Shown here in pieces: positions 26,058-34,272 of a stretch of DNA of 64,000 bases (positions are counted from its first letter, which is position 1; every line of letters starts with the position of its first letter). The stretch lies in the NCBI GenBank assembly GCA_039930465.1, contig JBDTTU010000002.1, positions 39,155 to 103,154 of the forward strand, in the 5' to 3' direction. Under the pieces are notes generated by a model. That model was not told where the DNA came from. It searched no databases and saw only the letters and a list, made by a program, of their open reading frames with translations. This stretch comes from LMDS01 sp039930465 (GTDB lineage Bacteria > Pseudomonadota > Gammaproteobacteria > Burkholderiales > Burkholderiaceae_C). The position numbers and the translations under genes are program-made.

Positions 26058-26978
26058 TCAGTGCGCCCAGCGCAGCACCAGCGGGTCGAGCCGTCGCGCG
26101 GTCTCGATCAGCCCGGCGCGGGTGGCGGGGTGCATGGCGGGGAAGGGGTGGCGCGGTGCTTCGCAGGCGATCACGCCACCTTCTTGCATCAGGGCCTTGG
26201 CCGACAACAGCCCGCCCTGGCGGTTCTCGCAATTGATCAGCGGCAGCCAGCGGGTGTACTCGGCGATCGCGTCGTCGCGCTGGCCGGCGGCATAAGCATC
26301 GACGATGCGGCGGATGCCGTCGGGGTAGGCGCCGCCGGTCATCGAACCGGTGGCACCGGCGTCGAGATCGGGCAGCAGCGTGATCGCTTCTTCACCGTCC
26401 CAGGGGCCTTCGATCGCGGCGCCGCCCAGGCGGATCAGCTCGCGCAGCTTGGCCGCTGCGCCGGGCGTTTCGATCTTGAAGTAGGCGACGTGCTCGAGTT
26501 CGGTGGCCATGCGCGCCAGGAACGGCGCGCTCAGCACCGTGCCGCTGACCGGCGCGTCCTGCACCATGATTGGAATGGTGAGTGCTGCCGAGAGCGCCGC
26601 GAAAAACTCGTAGGTCTGCGCTTCGGGAACCCGAATCGTCGCGCCGTGGTACGGCGGCATCACCATCACCATCGCCGCCCCACAAGCCTGCGCGCGGCGG
26701 CTGCGCTCGATGCAGACACGGGTGCTGAAGTGGGTGGTGGTCACGATCACCGGCACGCGGCCGTTCACGTGTTCGAGAATGGTCTTCGTGAGCAACTCGC
26801 GCTCGTCGTCGGCGAGCACGAACTGCTCGGAGAAATTCGCCAGGATGCAGATGCCGTTCGAGCCGGCGTCGATCATGAAGTCGATGCAGCGCTTCTGGCT
26901 CGGCAGATCGAGTTCGCCCGATGCGGTGAAGGTCGTCGGCGCGACGGGGAAGACACCGCGATAGCGTGGGTTGTTCAT
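26058..26978 (-). CDS. L-2-keto-3-deoxyarabonate dehydratase (DHDPS family)
   Basis: 306 residues. Class I aldolase-fold dehydratase expected to convert 2-keto-3-deoxy-L-arabinonate to alpha-ketoglutarate semialdehyde. The Schiff-base lysine is in HVAYFKIETPGAAAKL, and the segments ILANFSEQFVLADDER, TTTHFSTRVCIERSRRAQA and MVMVMPPYHGATIRV agree with the Azospirillum-type enzyme as I remember it, as does the GPWDGEEAITL stretch with LDAGATGSMTGG. The start is ATG 26978. It lies 11 bases after the arabinonate dehydratase gene, whose product is its substrate, which supports the assignment over DHDPS itself (dapA) or N-acetylneuraminate lyase. Confidence 0.85.
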   Translation of the reverse strand: MNNPRYRGVFPVAPTTFTASGELDLPSQKRCIDFMIDAGSNGICILANFSEQFVLADDERELLTKTILEHVNGRVPVIVTTTHFSTRVCIERSRRAQACGAAMVMVMPPYHGATIRVPEAQTYEFFAALSAALTIPIMVQDAPVSGTVLSAPFLARMATELEHVAYFKIETPGAAAKLRELIRLGGAAIEGPWDGEEAITLLPDLDAGATGSMTGGAYPDGIRRIVDAYAAGQRDDAIAEYTRWLPLINCENRQGGLLSAKALMQEGGVIACEAPRHPFPAMHPATRAGLIETARRLDPLVLRWAH

Positions 26979-26989
26979 GGGCGCGCCGG

Positions 26990-28732
26990 TCAATGGGAGT
27001 GCGAGGGTACGGCCGCGCCACGGCATCCGACCAGGAAGTCGAAGTCGCAGCCTTCGTCGGCTTGCAGCACGTGTTCGACGTAGATCTTGCGGTACCCCGA
27101 GGCGTCGAGCGGCTCGACCTGTTTCGCGGCGTTCCAGGCGGCGAGGCGCGTTTGCAGTTCAGTATCAGTGATGTCGAGGTGAAGGCGCCCGCCTGCGCAA
27201 TCAAGCTCGATCCAGTCGCCTTCCTGCACCACGGCGAGCGGGCCGCCAGCGCGCGCTTCGGGCGCCACGTGCAGCACCACCGTGCCGTACGCGGTGCCGC
27301 TCATGCGCGCGTCAGAAATGCGCACCATGTCGGTCACGCCTTGTGCGAGCAGCTTCGGCGGCAGCCCCATGTTGCCGACCTCGGCCATGCCGGGGTAGCC
27401 CTTGGGCCCGCAGTTCTTCAGCACCAGCACCGAGTTCTTGTCGACGACGAGTTCGGGGTCGTTGATGCGTGCCTTGTAGTCGGCGAGGTTTTCGAACACC
27501 ACGGCGCGGCCGCGGTGTTGCAGCAGCGAAACGGTGGCGGCCGAGGGCTTGAGCACCGCACCGCGCGGCGCCAGGTTGCCACGCAGCACGCAGATGCCAC
27601 CGTCGGCGACGAGCGGCTTGGCGAGCGGGCGGATCACCTCGTCGTTGAGCATGGGCGCGTCTTTCACGTTGTCCCAGAGGCTCAAACCGTTGGCCGTGAG
27701 CGCGCCAGGGTGCGGCAGCAACCCGGCCTCGCCCATGCGGCGCAGCACCGCAGGCAGTCCGCCAGCGTAATAGAACTCTTCCATCAGATATCGGCCCGAG
27801 GGCATCAGGTCGACCAGCGTCGGCGTGCCCTTGCCCAGGCGGGTCCAGTCTTCCAGGTCGAGTTTCACGCCGATGCGGCCGGCGATCGCCTTCAGGTGGA
27901 TCACCGCATTGGTCGAGCCGCCGATCGCAGCAACGACGCGGATCGCGTTCTCGAACGCTTCACGCGTGAGGAGCTTCGACAGCGTCAACCCTTCGAGCGC
28001 CATCTGCACGATGCGCATGCCCGACATGTGCGCGAGCACCGAGCGCCGTGCGTCGACGGCTGGGATGGCCGCGTTGTGCGGCAAGCTCACGCCGAGCGCT
28101 TCGGCCATGCAGGCCATTGTCGAGGCCGTGCCCATCGTGTTGCAGGTGCCGGCCGAGCGCGACATGCCCGATTCGGCCGACATGAACTCATGCAGCGTGA
28201 TCGTGCCGGCCTTCACCTGCTCGGAGAGCTGCCACACCGCGGTGCCCGAACCGATGTCGCGCCCCTGGTGCTTGCCGTTCAACATCGGCCCGCCGGTCAC
28301 GCAGATCGCCGGCACGTCGCAGCTGGCCGCGCCCATCAGCAGGGCCGGCGTGGTCTTGTCGCAGCCGACCATCAGCACCACCGCGTCGATCGGGTTGCCG
28401 CGGATCGCTTCTTCCACGTCCATGCTGGCGAGGTTGCGCGTGAACATCGCCGTGGGGCGCAGATTCGATTCGCCGTTGCTGAACACCGGGAACTCGACCG
28501 GGTAACCGCCGGCCTCGAACACACCGCGCCGAACGCGTTCGGCGAGCTGGCGGAAGTGCGCGTTGCACGGCGTGAGTTCAGACCAGGTGTTGCAGATGCC
28601 GATGATGGGCTTGCCCTGGAATTCGTGGTCGGGGATGCCCTGGTTCTTCATCCAGCTGCGGTACATGAAACCGTTCTTGTCGGTCGTGCTGAACCAGGCG
28701 GCAGAGCGGAGCGGGGGGCGCTTGGCGGTCAT
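26990..28732 (-). CDS. L-arabinonate dehydratase (IlvD/Edd family)
   Basis: 580 residues. Iron-sulfur dehydratase of the IlvD/Edd family. The cluster cysteines are visible in ICNTWSELTPCNAHF, VGCDKTTPALLMGA and AGTCNTMGTASTMACM; the segment FSTTDKNGFMYRSWMKNQG marks the sugar-acid branch rather than dihydroxyacid dehydratase. Expected reaction: L-arabinonate to 2-keto-3-deoxy-L-arabinonate. It is first in the leftward operon, with a GGAG ribosome-binding site just before the ATG and a promoter-operator candidate about 35-60 bases upstream. D-galactonate or D-xylonate are alternative substrates; the next gene favours L-arabinonate. Confidence 0.9.
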   Translation of the reverse strand: MTAKRPPLRSAAWFSTTDKNGFMYRSWMKNQGIPDHEFQGKPIIGICNTWSELTPCNAHFRQLAERVRRGVFEAGGYPVEFPVFSNGESNLRPTAMFTRNLASMDVEEAIRGNPIDAVVLMVGCDKTTPALLMGAASCDVPAICVTGGPMLNGKHQGRDIGSGTAVWQLSEQVKAGTITLHEFMSAESGMSRSAGTCNTMGTASTMACMAEALGVSLPHNAAIPAVDARRSVLAHMSGMRIVQMALEGLTLSKLLTREAFENAIRVVAAIGGSTNAVIHLKAIAGRIGVKLDLEDWTRLGKGTPTLVDLMPSGRYLMEEFYYAGGLPAVLRRMGEAGLLPHPGALTANGLSLWDNVKDAPMLNDEVIRPLAKPLVADGGICVLRGNLAPRGAVLKPSAATVSLLQHRGRAVVFENLADYKARINDPELVVDKNSVLVLKNCGPKGYPGMAEVGNMGLPPKLLAQGVTDMVRISDARMSGTAYGTVVLHVAPEARAGGPLAVVQEGDWIELDCAGGRLHLDITDTELQTRLAAWNAAKQVEPLDASGYRKIYVEHVLQADEGCDFDFLVGCRGAAVPSHSH

Positions 28733-28764
28733 GGAGGAGAGGTCGCAGACGAAGTGGCATGCGG

Positions 28765-28794
28765 ATAATAAAGTATGTCTTTATATTGATGCAA
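28765..28794 (-). promoter_or_regulatory. Promoter of the arabinonate dehydratase-chvE-gguAB operon
   Basis: On the minus strand, TTGCAT (28794-28789) and TATTAT (28770-28765) are 18 bases apart in an AT-rich island inside otherwise very GC-rich DNA. The predicted start site would be about 25 bases before the dehydratase ATG. A palindrome sits between the two hexamers. Confidence 0.55.
28768..28784. promoter_or_regulatory. Candidate operator for the GntR regulator
   Basis: Inverted repeat ATAAAG-5-CTTTAT, perfect in its six-base arms, located between the -35 and -10 hexamers of the leftward promoter. Its position would block RNA polymerase. Assignment to the operon's own GntR/FadR protein is inferred from context; no second copy was found in the window. 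Confidence 0.4.
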
Positions 28795-28820
28795 CCGAGT
28801 GTTTTCCCTCTGATTGCCAC

Positions 28821-28850
28821 TTGATCTCTATTTTAGTATTACCTTATAAC
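28821..28850 (+). promoter_or_regulatory. Promoter of the SDR-galM-ytfQRT-yjfF operon
   Basis: TTGATC (28821-28826) and TATAAC (28845-28850) with 18-base spacing, 20 bases before the SDR gene's ATG, in the AT-rich divergent region. The leader would be only about a dozen bases. Confidence 0.5.
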
Positions 28851-28869
28851 AACGACGCCTGAACTGCTG

Positions 28870-29634
28870 ATGACCCCGTTTGCTCACTATCCGAGCTTGC
28901 AAGACCGTGCCGTTCTGATCACCGGCGGCGCCACCGGCATCGGCGCGACGCTGGTCGAAGCCTTCGTCTCGCAAGGTGCACGCGTCGGCTTCATCGACAT
29001 CGACGTGAGCGCCGGCCAGGCGCTGGTCGCCACGCTCGCTGCAGCCCGCCATGCACCGGCCTTCGCCGCGACCGACCTGACCGACGTTGCTGCGCTCGAC
29101 CGCGCAATCGGCACGCTGCGCGAACGCATCGGGCCAATCACCGTGTTGCTCAACAATGCCGCGAACGATCGGCGCCACCACGTCGAAGACACCACTTCCG
29201 AGAGCTGGGATGCCGGCGTTGCGGTGAACCTGAAGCACCAGTTCTTCGCCGCGAAAAATGTGTGCGCCGACATGAAGGCTGCGGGTGGCGGCTCGATCAT
29301 CAACTTCGGTTCGATCAGCTGGATGCTGAAGCAAGGTGGCATGCCGGTTTACACCACGTCGAAATCGGCAGTGCAGGGCTTGACGCGCAGCCTCGCGCGC
29401 GACTTCGGGCCCTTCAACATCCGCGTCAACACGCTGGTACCTGGCTGGGTGATGACGGAAAAGCAGCTTCGCCTGTGGTTGACCGACGCCGGCAAGGAAG
29501 AGATCGCGCGCGGCCAGTGCATCAACCGGCCGCTGCTGCCCGAGCACATCGCGAGCATGGCGTTGTTCCTCGCGGCCGACGACAGCGCGATGTGCACCGG
29601 GCAAGACTTCATCGTCGATGGCGGCTGGGCCTGA
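28870..29634 (+). CDS. SDR-family sugar 1-dehydrogenase (probable L-arabinose/D-galactose dehydrogenase)
   Basis: 254 residues. Classical short-chain dehydrogenase: NAD motif LITGGATGIGATL near residue 18, NNAAND, catalytic Ser in FGSISWMLKQGG and the Tyr-xxx-Lys YTTSK, ending with the usual GQDFIVDGGWA. As first gene of an operon with aldose 1-epimerase and a sugar importer, divergent from sugar-acid dehydratases, the most reasonable reaction is oxidation of L-arabinose or D-galactose to the lactone. Many SDRs are alike, so substrate is an inference. Its stop overlaps one possible start (29618) of the next gene. Confidence 0.8.
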   Translation: MTPFAHYPSLQDRAVLITGGATGIGATLVEAFVSQGARVGFIDIDVSAGQALVATLAAARHAPAFAATDLTDVAALDRAIGTLRERIGPITVLLNNAANDRRHHVEDTTSESWDAGVAVNLKHQFFAAKNVCADMKAAGGGSIINFGSISWMLKQGGMPVYTTSKSAVQGLTRSLARDFGPFNIRVNTLVPGWVMTEKQLRLWLTDAGKEEIARGQCINRPLLPEHIASMALFLAADDSAMCTGQDFIVDGGWA

Positions 29635-29644
29635 TCACGTGGCG

Positions 29645-30694
29645 ATGGTGCGCCCCTTTGGCCACCTGCCGGATGGCCGCGCAGTTGTCGAGCACACACT
29701 CGACAACGGGCGCGGGCTCGTGCTGCGCGCGATCAACCTCGGCGGCATCGTCACGGCCTTGCACTGCCCCGACCGCGAAGGCCGCAGCGCGAACGTGGTG
29801 CTGGGCTTCAGCGAACTCACCGACTACGTGGAGCGCAACCCGAACTTCGGCACCCTCGTCGGCCGCTTCGGCAACCGCATTCGCGGTGGGCGCTTCGTGC
29901 TCGACGGCGAGCCACACCAGCTCGCGCTGAACGACGGCCCGAACGCGTTGCACGGCGGCCCCGGTGGTTTCGGCAAGCGCTGGTGGGCGATTGAGCCGCT
30001 GCCGCCAGAAGCGGACGGCAGCGTCGCGCTCGAACTCAAGCTCACGAGCGACGACGGCGACGAGCTTTACCCCGGCCGGCTCGACGTGACGGTGCGCTAC
30101 ACGCTGACACCGGCGAACGAATGGCGCATCGACTACCGCGCCAGCACGAGCCGCACGACGATCGTGAACCTCACGCACCACGGCTACTTCAACCTCGCCG
30201 GCGGCGGCACCGCCCTCGAGCATGAACTCACGCTGAACGCGAGCCTGTTCCTGCCGGTCGACGCCACCTTGATCCCGACCGAGATGGCCGAGGTCGACGG
30301 CACGCCGTTCGACTTTCGCCAATCGACACGGATTGCCGGGCGAATCCGCAGCGGGGCTGCGCAGTTGATGGCGGCGCGCGGCTACGACCATTGCTTCGTG
30401 ATCGACCGGGGCGGTAGCAAGGGTCTGGTTCATGCGGCGCGGCTGGCCGACCCGGTGTCGGGCCGAGTGATGAACATCACAAGCACACAGCCCGGCATCC
30501 AGTTCTACAGCGGCAACTTTCTCGACGGCCGGCTGCGCGGCAGTGCCGGCCAGGCCTATCGACAGGGCGACGGCGTGTGCCTGGAAACCCAGCACTTTCC
30601 CGACTCGCCGAACCGCCCAGAATTTCCGTCCACCGTGCTGCGGCCCGGCGAGACGTTCCAGAGCACGACCGTGCACCGATTCAGCACTCACTGA
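29645..30694 (+). CDS. galM: Aldose 1-epimerase (mutarotase)
   Basis: 349 residues from ATG 29645; in-frame starts at 29618 (overlapping the SDR gene) and GTG 29639 are possible, but the family begins near RPFGHLPDGRAV. GalM signatures are LGFSELTDYVERNPNFGTLV, GRFGNRIRGGRF, LNDGPNALHGGPGGF and the catalytic His in LTHHGYFNLAG. The catalytic Glu is near the end, in GVCLETQHFPDSPN. It interconverts sugar anomers, presenting the right anomer to the dehydrogenase encoded upstream. It lies 30 bases before ytfQ. Confidence 0.92.
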   Translation: MVRPFGHLPDGRAVVEHTLDNGRGLVLRAINLGGIVTALHCPDREGRSANVVLGFSELTDYVERNPNFGTLVGRFGNRIRGGRFVLDGEPHQLALNDGPNALHGGPGGFGKRWWAIEPLPPEADGSVALELKLTSDDGDELYPGRLDVTVRYTLTPANEWRIDYRASTSRTTIVNLTHHGYFNLAGGGTALEHELTLNASLFLPVDATLIPTEMAEVDGTPFDFRQSTRIAGRIRSGAAQLMAARGYDHCFVIDRGGSKGLVHAARLADPVSGRVMNITSTQPGIQFYSGNFLDGRLRGSAGQAYRQGDGVCLETQHFPDSPNRPEFPSTVLRPGETFQSTTVHRFSTH

Positions 30695-30724
30695 ATACAC
30701 CCACCCCACGCGGAGACAAGCAAC

Positions 30725-31678
30725 ATGAACATCCAACGACGAACCGTTGTCCAGGCCCTGATCGCGGCCGGCCTGCCGATCCCTGCCTTTGCGCAGGGCA
30801 AGATCGTGCTCGGCTTCTCGCAAGTCGGCGCCGAGAGCGAATGGCGCACCGCCAACACCGAGTCGATCAAGTCGTCGGCGAAAGCGGCCGGCATCGAGCT
30901 GAAGTTTTCTGACGCGCAGCAGAAACAGGAAAACCAGATCAAGGCGATTCGCGCGTTCATCGCCCAGAAAGTCGACGTGATCGCGTTCTCGCCGGTCGTG
31001 GCTTCCGGCTGGGGCACGGTGCTGCGCGAAGCCAAGGCCGCGAAGATCCCGGTATTGCTCTCGGACCGCGCTGTCGATGAAAAAGACGACAGCCTGTGGG
31101 TCAGCTTCATGGGCTCCGACTTCGTCGAAGAAGGCCGCAAGGCCGGCCGCTGGCTGGTCGAGAAGACCAAGGGCTCGACCACGCCGGTCAACATCGTCGA
31201 GCTGCAGGGCACGGTCGGCTCGGCACCGGCGATCGACCGCAAGAAGGGCTTCGAGGAAATCATCAAGGCCGACCCGAAGTTCAAGATCATCCGCTCGCAG
31301 ACCGGTGACTTCACGCGCGCCAAGGGCAAGGAGGTGATGGAAGCCTTCCTGAAGGCCGAGGGCAAGAAGATCAACGTGCTCTACGCGCACAACGACGACA
31401 TGGCGATCGGCGCGATCCAGGCGATCGAGGAAGCCGGCTTGAAGCCCGCGAAGGACATCACCATCATCTCGATCGACGCCGTGAAGGGCGCGTTCGAGGC
31501 CATGATCGCCGGCAAGCTCAACGTCAGCGTCGAGTGCAGCCCGCTGCTCGGGCCGCAACTGATGCAGGCCGTGAAAGACCTGAAAGCCGGCAAGACGCTG
31601 CCCAAGCGCATCGTCACGCAGGAAGGCGTGTTCCCGATGGAAGTGGCCGCCAAGGAATTCCCGAGCCGCAAGTACTGA
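30725..31678 (+). CDS. ytfQ: Galactofuranose-type ABC transporter substrate-binding protein
   Basis: 317 residues. The signal peptide carries an arginine pair (QRRTVVQAL) and ends near PAFAQG. The mature part closely fits YtfQ: KIVLGFSQVGAESEWRTANT, FSDAQQKQENQIKAIRAFIA, VDVIAFSPVVASGW, SFMGSDFVEEGRKAGRWL, VLYAHNDDMAIGAIQAIEEA and the IDAVKGAFEAM ligand site. Receptor for a CUT2 importer that in E. coli takes up galactofuranose; L-arabinose has been reported as a ligand of related systems. First transporter gene after galM. Confidence 0.9.
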   Translation: MNIQRRTVVQALIAAGLPIPAFAQGKIVLGFSQVGAESEWRTANTESIKSSAKAAGIELKFSDAQQKQENQIKAIRAFIAQKVDVIAFSPVVASGWGTVLREAKAAKIPVLLSDRAVDEKDDSLWVSFMGSDFVEEGRKAGRWLVEKTKGSTTPVNIVELQGTVGSAPAIDRKKGFEEIIKADPKFKIIRSQTGDFTRAKGKEVMEAFLKAEGKKINVLYAHNDDMAIGAIQAIEEAGLKPAKDITIISIDAVKGAFEAMIAGKLNVSVECSPLLGPQLMQAVKDLKAGKTLPKRIVTQEGVFPMEVAAKEFPSRKY

Positions 31679-31697
31679 CCTCTCCGCGATTCAGCCC

Positions 31698-33206
31698 TTG
31701 AGCTCGAACGTCGTATTGGAAGCACGCGGGCTCACCCGCCGCTTCACTGGTGTTCTCGCCCTGTCGGGCGTGGACTTTCGCCTGTTCGCTGGCGAAGTTC
31801 ACGCGTTGATGGGGCAGAACGGCGCCGGCAAGTCGACGCTGATCAAGGTGCTGACGGGTGTGTACTCGCTCGACGCGGGTGAGCTGACCTTGAACGGCGT
31901 GGCCATACGCCCGGGTTCACCGGCCGCGGCGCAGCGGCTGGGCATCAGCACCGTCTACCAGGAGGTGAATCTCTGCCCCAACCTGTCGGTGGCCGAGAAC
32001 ATCTTCGCTGGCCGCTACCCGCGCAAGAACGCCGCCGGCCTGTGGCGCATCGACTGGTCGCGCATGCAGCAGGGCGCGCGCGCCTTGCTGGCGCGCCTGA
32101 GCCTCGACATCGACGTGACGCGGCTGCTGTCAAGCTACCCCGTCGCCGTGCAGCAGATGGTCGCGATCGCCCGTGCGCTCGGTGTCGACGCGCGCGTGCT
32201 GATCCTCGACGAGCCGACCTCCAGCCTCGACGAGCAAGAGGTCGAGCGCCTGTTCGAGGTGCTGCGCCGGCTGCGCAGCGAGGGCATGGCGATCCTGTTC
32301 GTCACGCACTTCTTCGAGCAGATGTATGCGATCTCGGATCGCATCACGGTGCTGCGCAACGGCGAGCTCGTCGGCGAGTACCTGAAGGCAGACTTGCCAC
32401 CCGCCGCGCTGATCACCGCGATGGTCGGGCGCGAGTTGAGCGCGGCCGCGGGCCGCAATGAAGCGGTGGCCGCCCCGAGCGGCCCGGCGCTGCTCGAAGC
32501 GGTGGGCCTGGGCCGGCGCGGCCAGCTGAACCCGGTCGACGTGAGCCTGCGCCGCGGCGAGGTCGTCGGTGTCGGCGGCCTGCTCGGCTCGGGCCGCACC
32601 GAACTCGCGCGCCTGCTGTTCGGCCTGGACCGCAGCGACAGCGGCGAGCTGCAGATCGATGGCCAGCGCGTGCGCTTCGATCACCCGGCCCAGGCCATTC
32701 GCCACGGCCTGGGCATGTGCCCCGAAGAACGCAAACACGACGGCATCGTGGCCGAACTCTCGGTGCGGGAAAACATCGCGTTGGCGCTGCAGGCGCGGCT
32801 GGGTATCTGGAAGTACCTCTCGAACGCGCGCCAGAAAGAGATCGCCGACCGTTTTGTGCAAGCACTCGGCATCAAGACCGCCGACATCGAAACCCCGATC
32901 GCGCTGCTCTCGGGCGGCAACCAGCAGAAGGTCGTGCTCGCACGCTGGCTCGCGACCGAGCCGCGCCTGCTGATCCTCGATGAACCGACACGTGGCATCG
33001 ATGTCGCGGCCAAGCAGGAAATCATGAACGAGATTCTCGCGCTCGCACGCGGTGGCCTGGCGGTGCTGTTCATCTCGTCAGAGATGGACGAGGTCGTGCG
33101 CGTTTCCGACCGCATCGTCGTGATGCGTGACCGCAGCAAGGTCGGTGAGCTGCCGGGCAACAGTTCCGAGCAGGCCGTCTACCACCTGATCGCGGCTGGC
33201 ACATGA
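31698..33206 (+). CDS. ytfR: Sugar ABC transporter ATP-binding protein
   Basis: 502 residues starting with TTG at 31698; no in-frame ATG precedes the ATPase fold, so a rare start is required. Two ABC domains: Walker A MGQNGAGKST near residue 36 and LILDEPTSSLDEQE in the first, and a second with LGSGRTEL as its P-loop remnant plus LSGGNQQKVVLARWLA and LLILDEPTRGIDVAA. Energises import with the two permeases encoded downstream. The 19-base gap after ytfQ suggests tight co-expression, but the TTG start may reduce ATPase levels relative to the receptor. Confidence 0.92.
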   Translation: MSSNVVLEARGLTRRFTGVLALSGVDFRLFAGEVHALMGQNGAGKSTLIKVLTGVYSLDAGELTLNGVAIRPGSPAAAQRLGISTVYQEVNLCPNLSVAENIFAGRYPRKNAAGLWRIDWSRMQQGARALLARLSLDIDVTRLLSSYPVAVQQMVAIARALGVDARVLILDEPTSSLDEQEVERLFEVLRRLRSEGMAILFVTHFFEQMYAISDRITVLRNGELVGEYLKADLPPAALITAMVGRELSAAAGRNEAVAAPSGPALLEAVGLGRRGQLNPVDVSLRRGEVVGVGGLLGSGRTELARLLFGLDRSDSGELQIDGQRVRFDHPAQAIRHGLGMCPEERKHDGIVAELSVRENIALALQARLGIWKYLSNARQKEIADRFVQALGIKTADIETPIALLSGGNQQKVVLARWLATEPRLLILDEPTRGIDVAAKQEIMNEILALARGGLAVLFISSEMDEVVRVSDRIVVMRDRSKVGELPGNSSEQAVYHLIAAGT

Positions 33207-33240
33207 GCTGCACGCCGTACTCGGCGAGCGGGGTGTCGCC

Positions 33241-34272
33241 ATGACGCGCCACCGCCTGCTGTGGCCCGTCGTCACGCTCGTGCTGCTGCTGGCCGTGAAC
33301 GCGATCTTCAACCCCGGCTTCTGGCAACTGCAGTGGCGCGATGGCCACCTCTACGGCAGCGTGATCGACATCCTGAACCGCGCCGCGCCGCTGGCCCTGG
33401 TGGCGCTCGGCATGACGCTGGTGATCGCCACGCGCGGCATCGACATCTCGGTCGGCGCCACGGTGGCCATTGCCGCCGCCGTGGCCGCGCTGATGATCGG
33501 CGGCGAACTCGTCATGAAAGACGGCGTGCCGGTGCACGTGAGCCGCTTCCCGATGGGCCTGGCGATCGTTGCGGCGCTGGCGGTCGCGGCGCTGTGCGGC
33601 TTGTGGAACGGGCTGCTGGTCGCGAGGGTCGGCATGCAACCCATCATCGCCACACTGATCCTGATGGTCGCGGGCCGCGGTGCCGCCCAGTTGCTGACCG
33701 GCGGGCAGATCATCACGGTCTACTACACACCGTATTTTTTCATTGGCAACGGCTTCCTGCTGGGCTTGCCCTTCGCGGTCTTCATTGCCGCGGCGGTGTG
33801 GGGCGTATTGCACCTGCTGGTGACGCGCACCGCGCTCGGCCTGTTCATCCAGACCATCGGTATCAACCCGGCCGCGGCGCGCCTGGCCGGCCTGCACGAG
33901 CGCCTGATCACGGTCTGCGTCTACACCTTCTGCGGCCTCGCGGCGGGTGTGGCCGGGCTTGTGATCAGCTCGAACGTGAAGAGTGCCGACGGCAACAACG
34001 CCGGCCTGCTGATGGAACTCGACGCGATTCTTGCGGTCACGCTGGGCGGCACGCTGCTCACCGGCGGGCGTTTCAGCCTCGCTGGCAGCGTGCTGGGTGC
34101 ATTGATCATCCAGACGCTCACGTCGACCATCTACTCGATCGGCGTGCCGCCCGAGATCAACATGGTCGTGAAGTCGGCGGTCGTGTTCATCGTGATGCTG
34201 ATGCAGTCGGCCGAATTCCGCAGCGCGCTGCGCGGCTGGGTCGTGCGGCCCGCCACGGGCGCCGCGCGATGA
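33241..34272 (+). CDS. ytfT: Sugar ABC transporter permease YtfT
   Basis: 343 residues, about nine or ten hydrophobic helices. The CUT2 permease motif is seen in RGIDISVGATVAIAAAVAAL near residue 62, and the cytoplasmic loop in GLFIQTIGINPAAARLAGLH. One of two distinct permeases forming a heterodimeric channel with YjfF. It follows ytfR by 34 bases and overlaps yjfF by four bases (ATGA 34269-34272). Confidence 0.92.
   Translation: MTRHRLLWPVVTLVLLLAVNAIFNPGFWQLQWRDGHLYGSVIDILNRAAPLALVALGMTLVIATRGIDISVGATVAIAAAVAALMIGGELVMKDGVPVHVSRFPMGLAIVAALAVAALCGLWNGLLVARVGMQPIIATLILMVAGRGAAQLLTGGQIITVYYTPYFFIGNGFLLGLPFAVFIAAAVWGVLHLLVTRTALGLFIQTIGINPAAARLAGLHERLITVCVYTFCGLAAGVAGLVISSNVKSADGNNAGLLMELDAILAVTLGGTLLTGGRFSLAGSVLGALIIQTLTSTIYSIGVPPEINMVVKSAVVFIVMLMQSAEFRSALRGWVVRPATGAAR

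Noticed and set aside
26058..26978. DHDPS-family gene as lysine-pathway dapA
   Set aside because: Sequence features and operon position next to an arabinonate-type dehydratase fit the keto-deoxy-arabinonate dehydratase branch better.
26966..28768. 600-codon plus-strand frame opposite the IlvD/Edd gene
   Set aside because: The minus strand encodes a full Fe-S dehydratase with all cysteines; the plus-strand reading has no family features.
33261..34268. Upstream extension of the yjfF frame across all of ytfT
   Set aside because: That part is the +2 reading of ytfT with Arg/Ala-rich noise; the real yjfF starts at the ATGA overlap at 34269.
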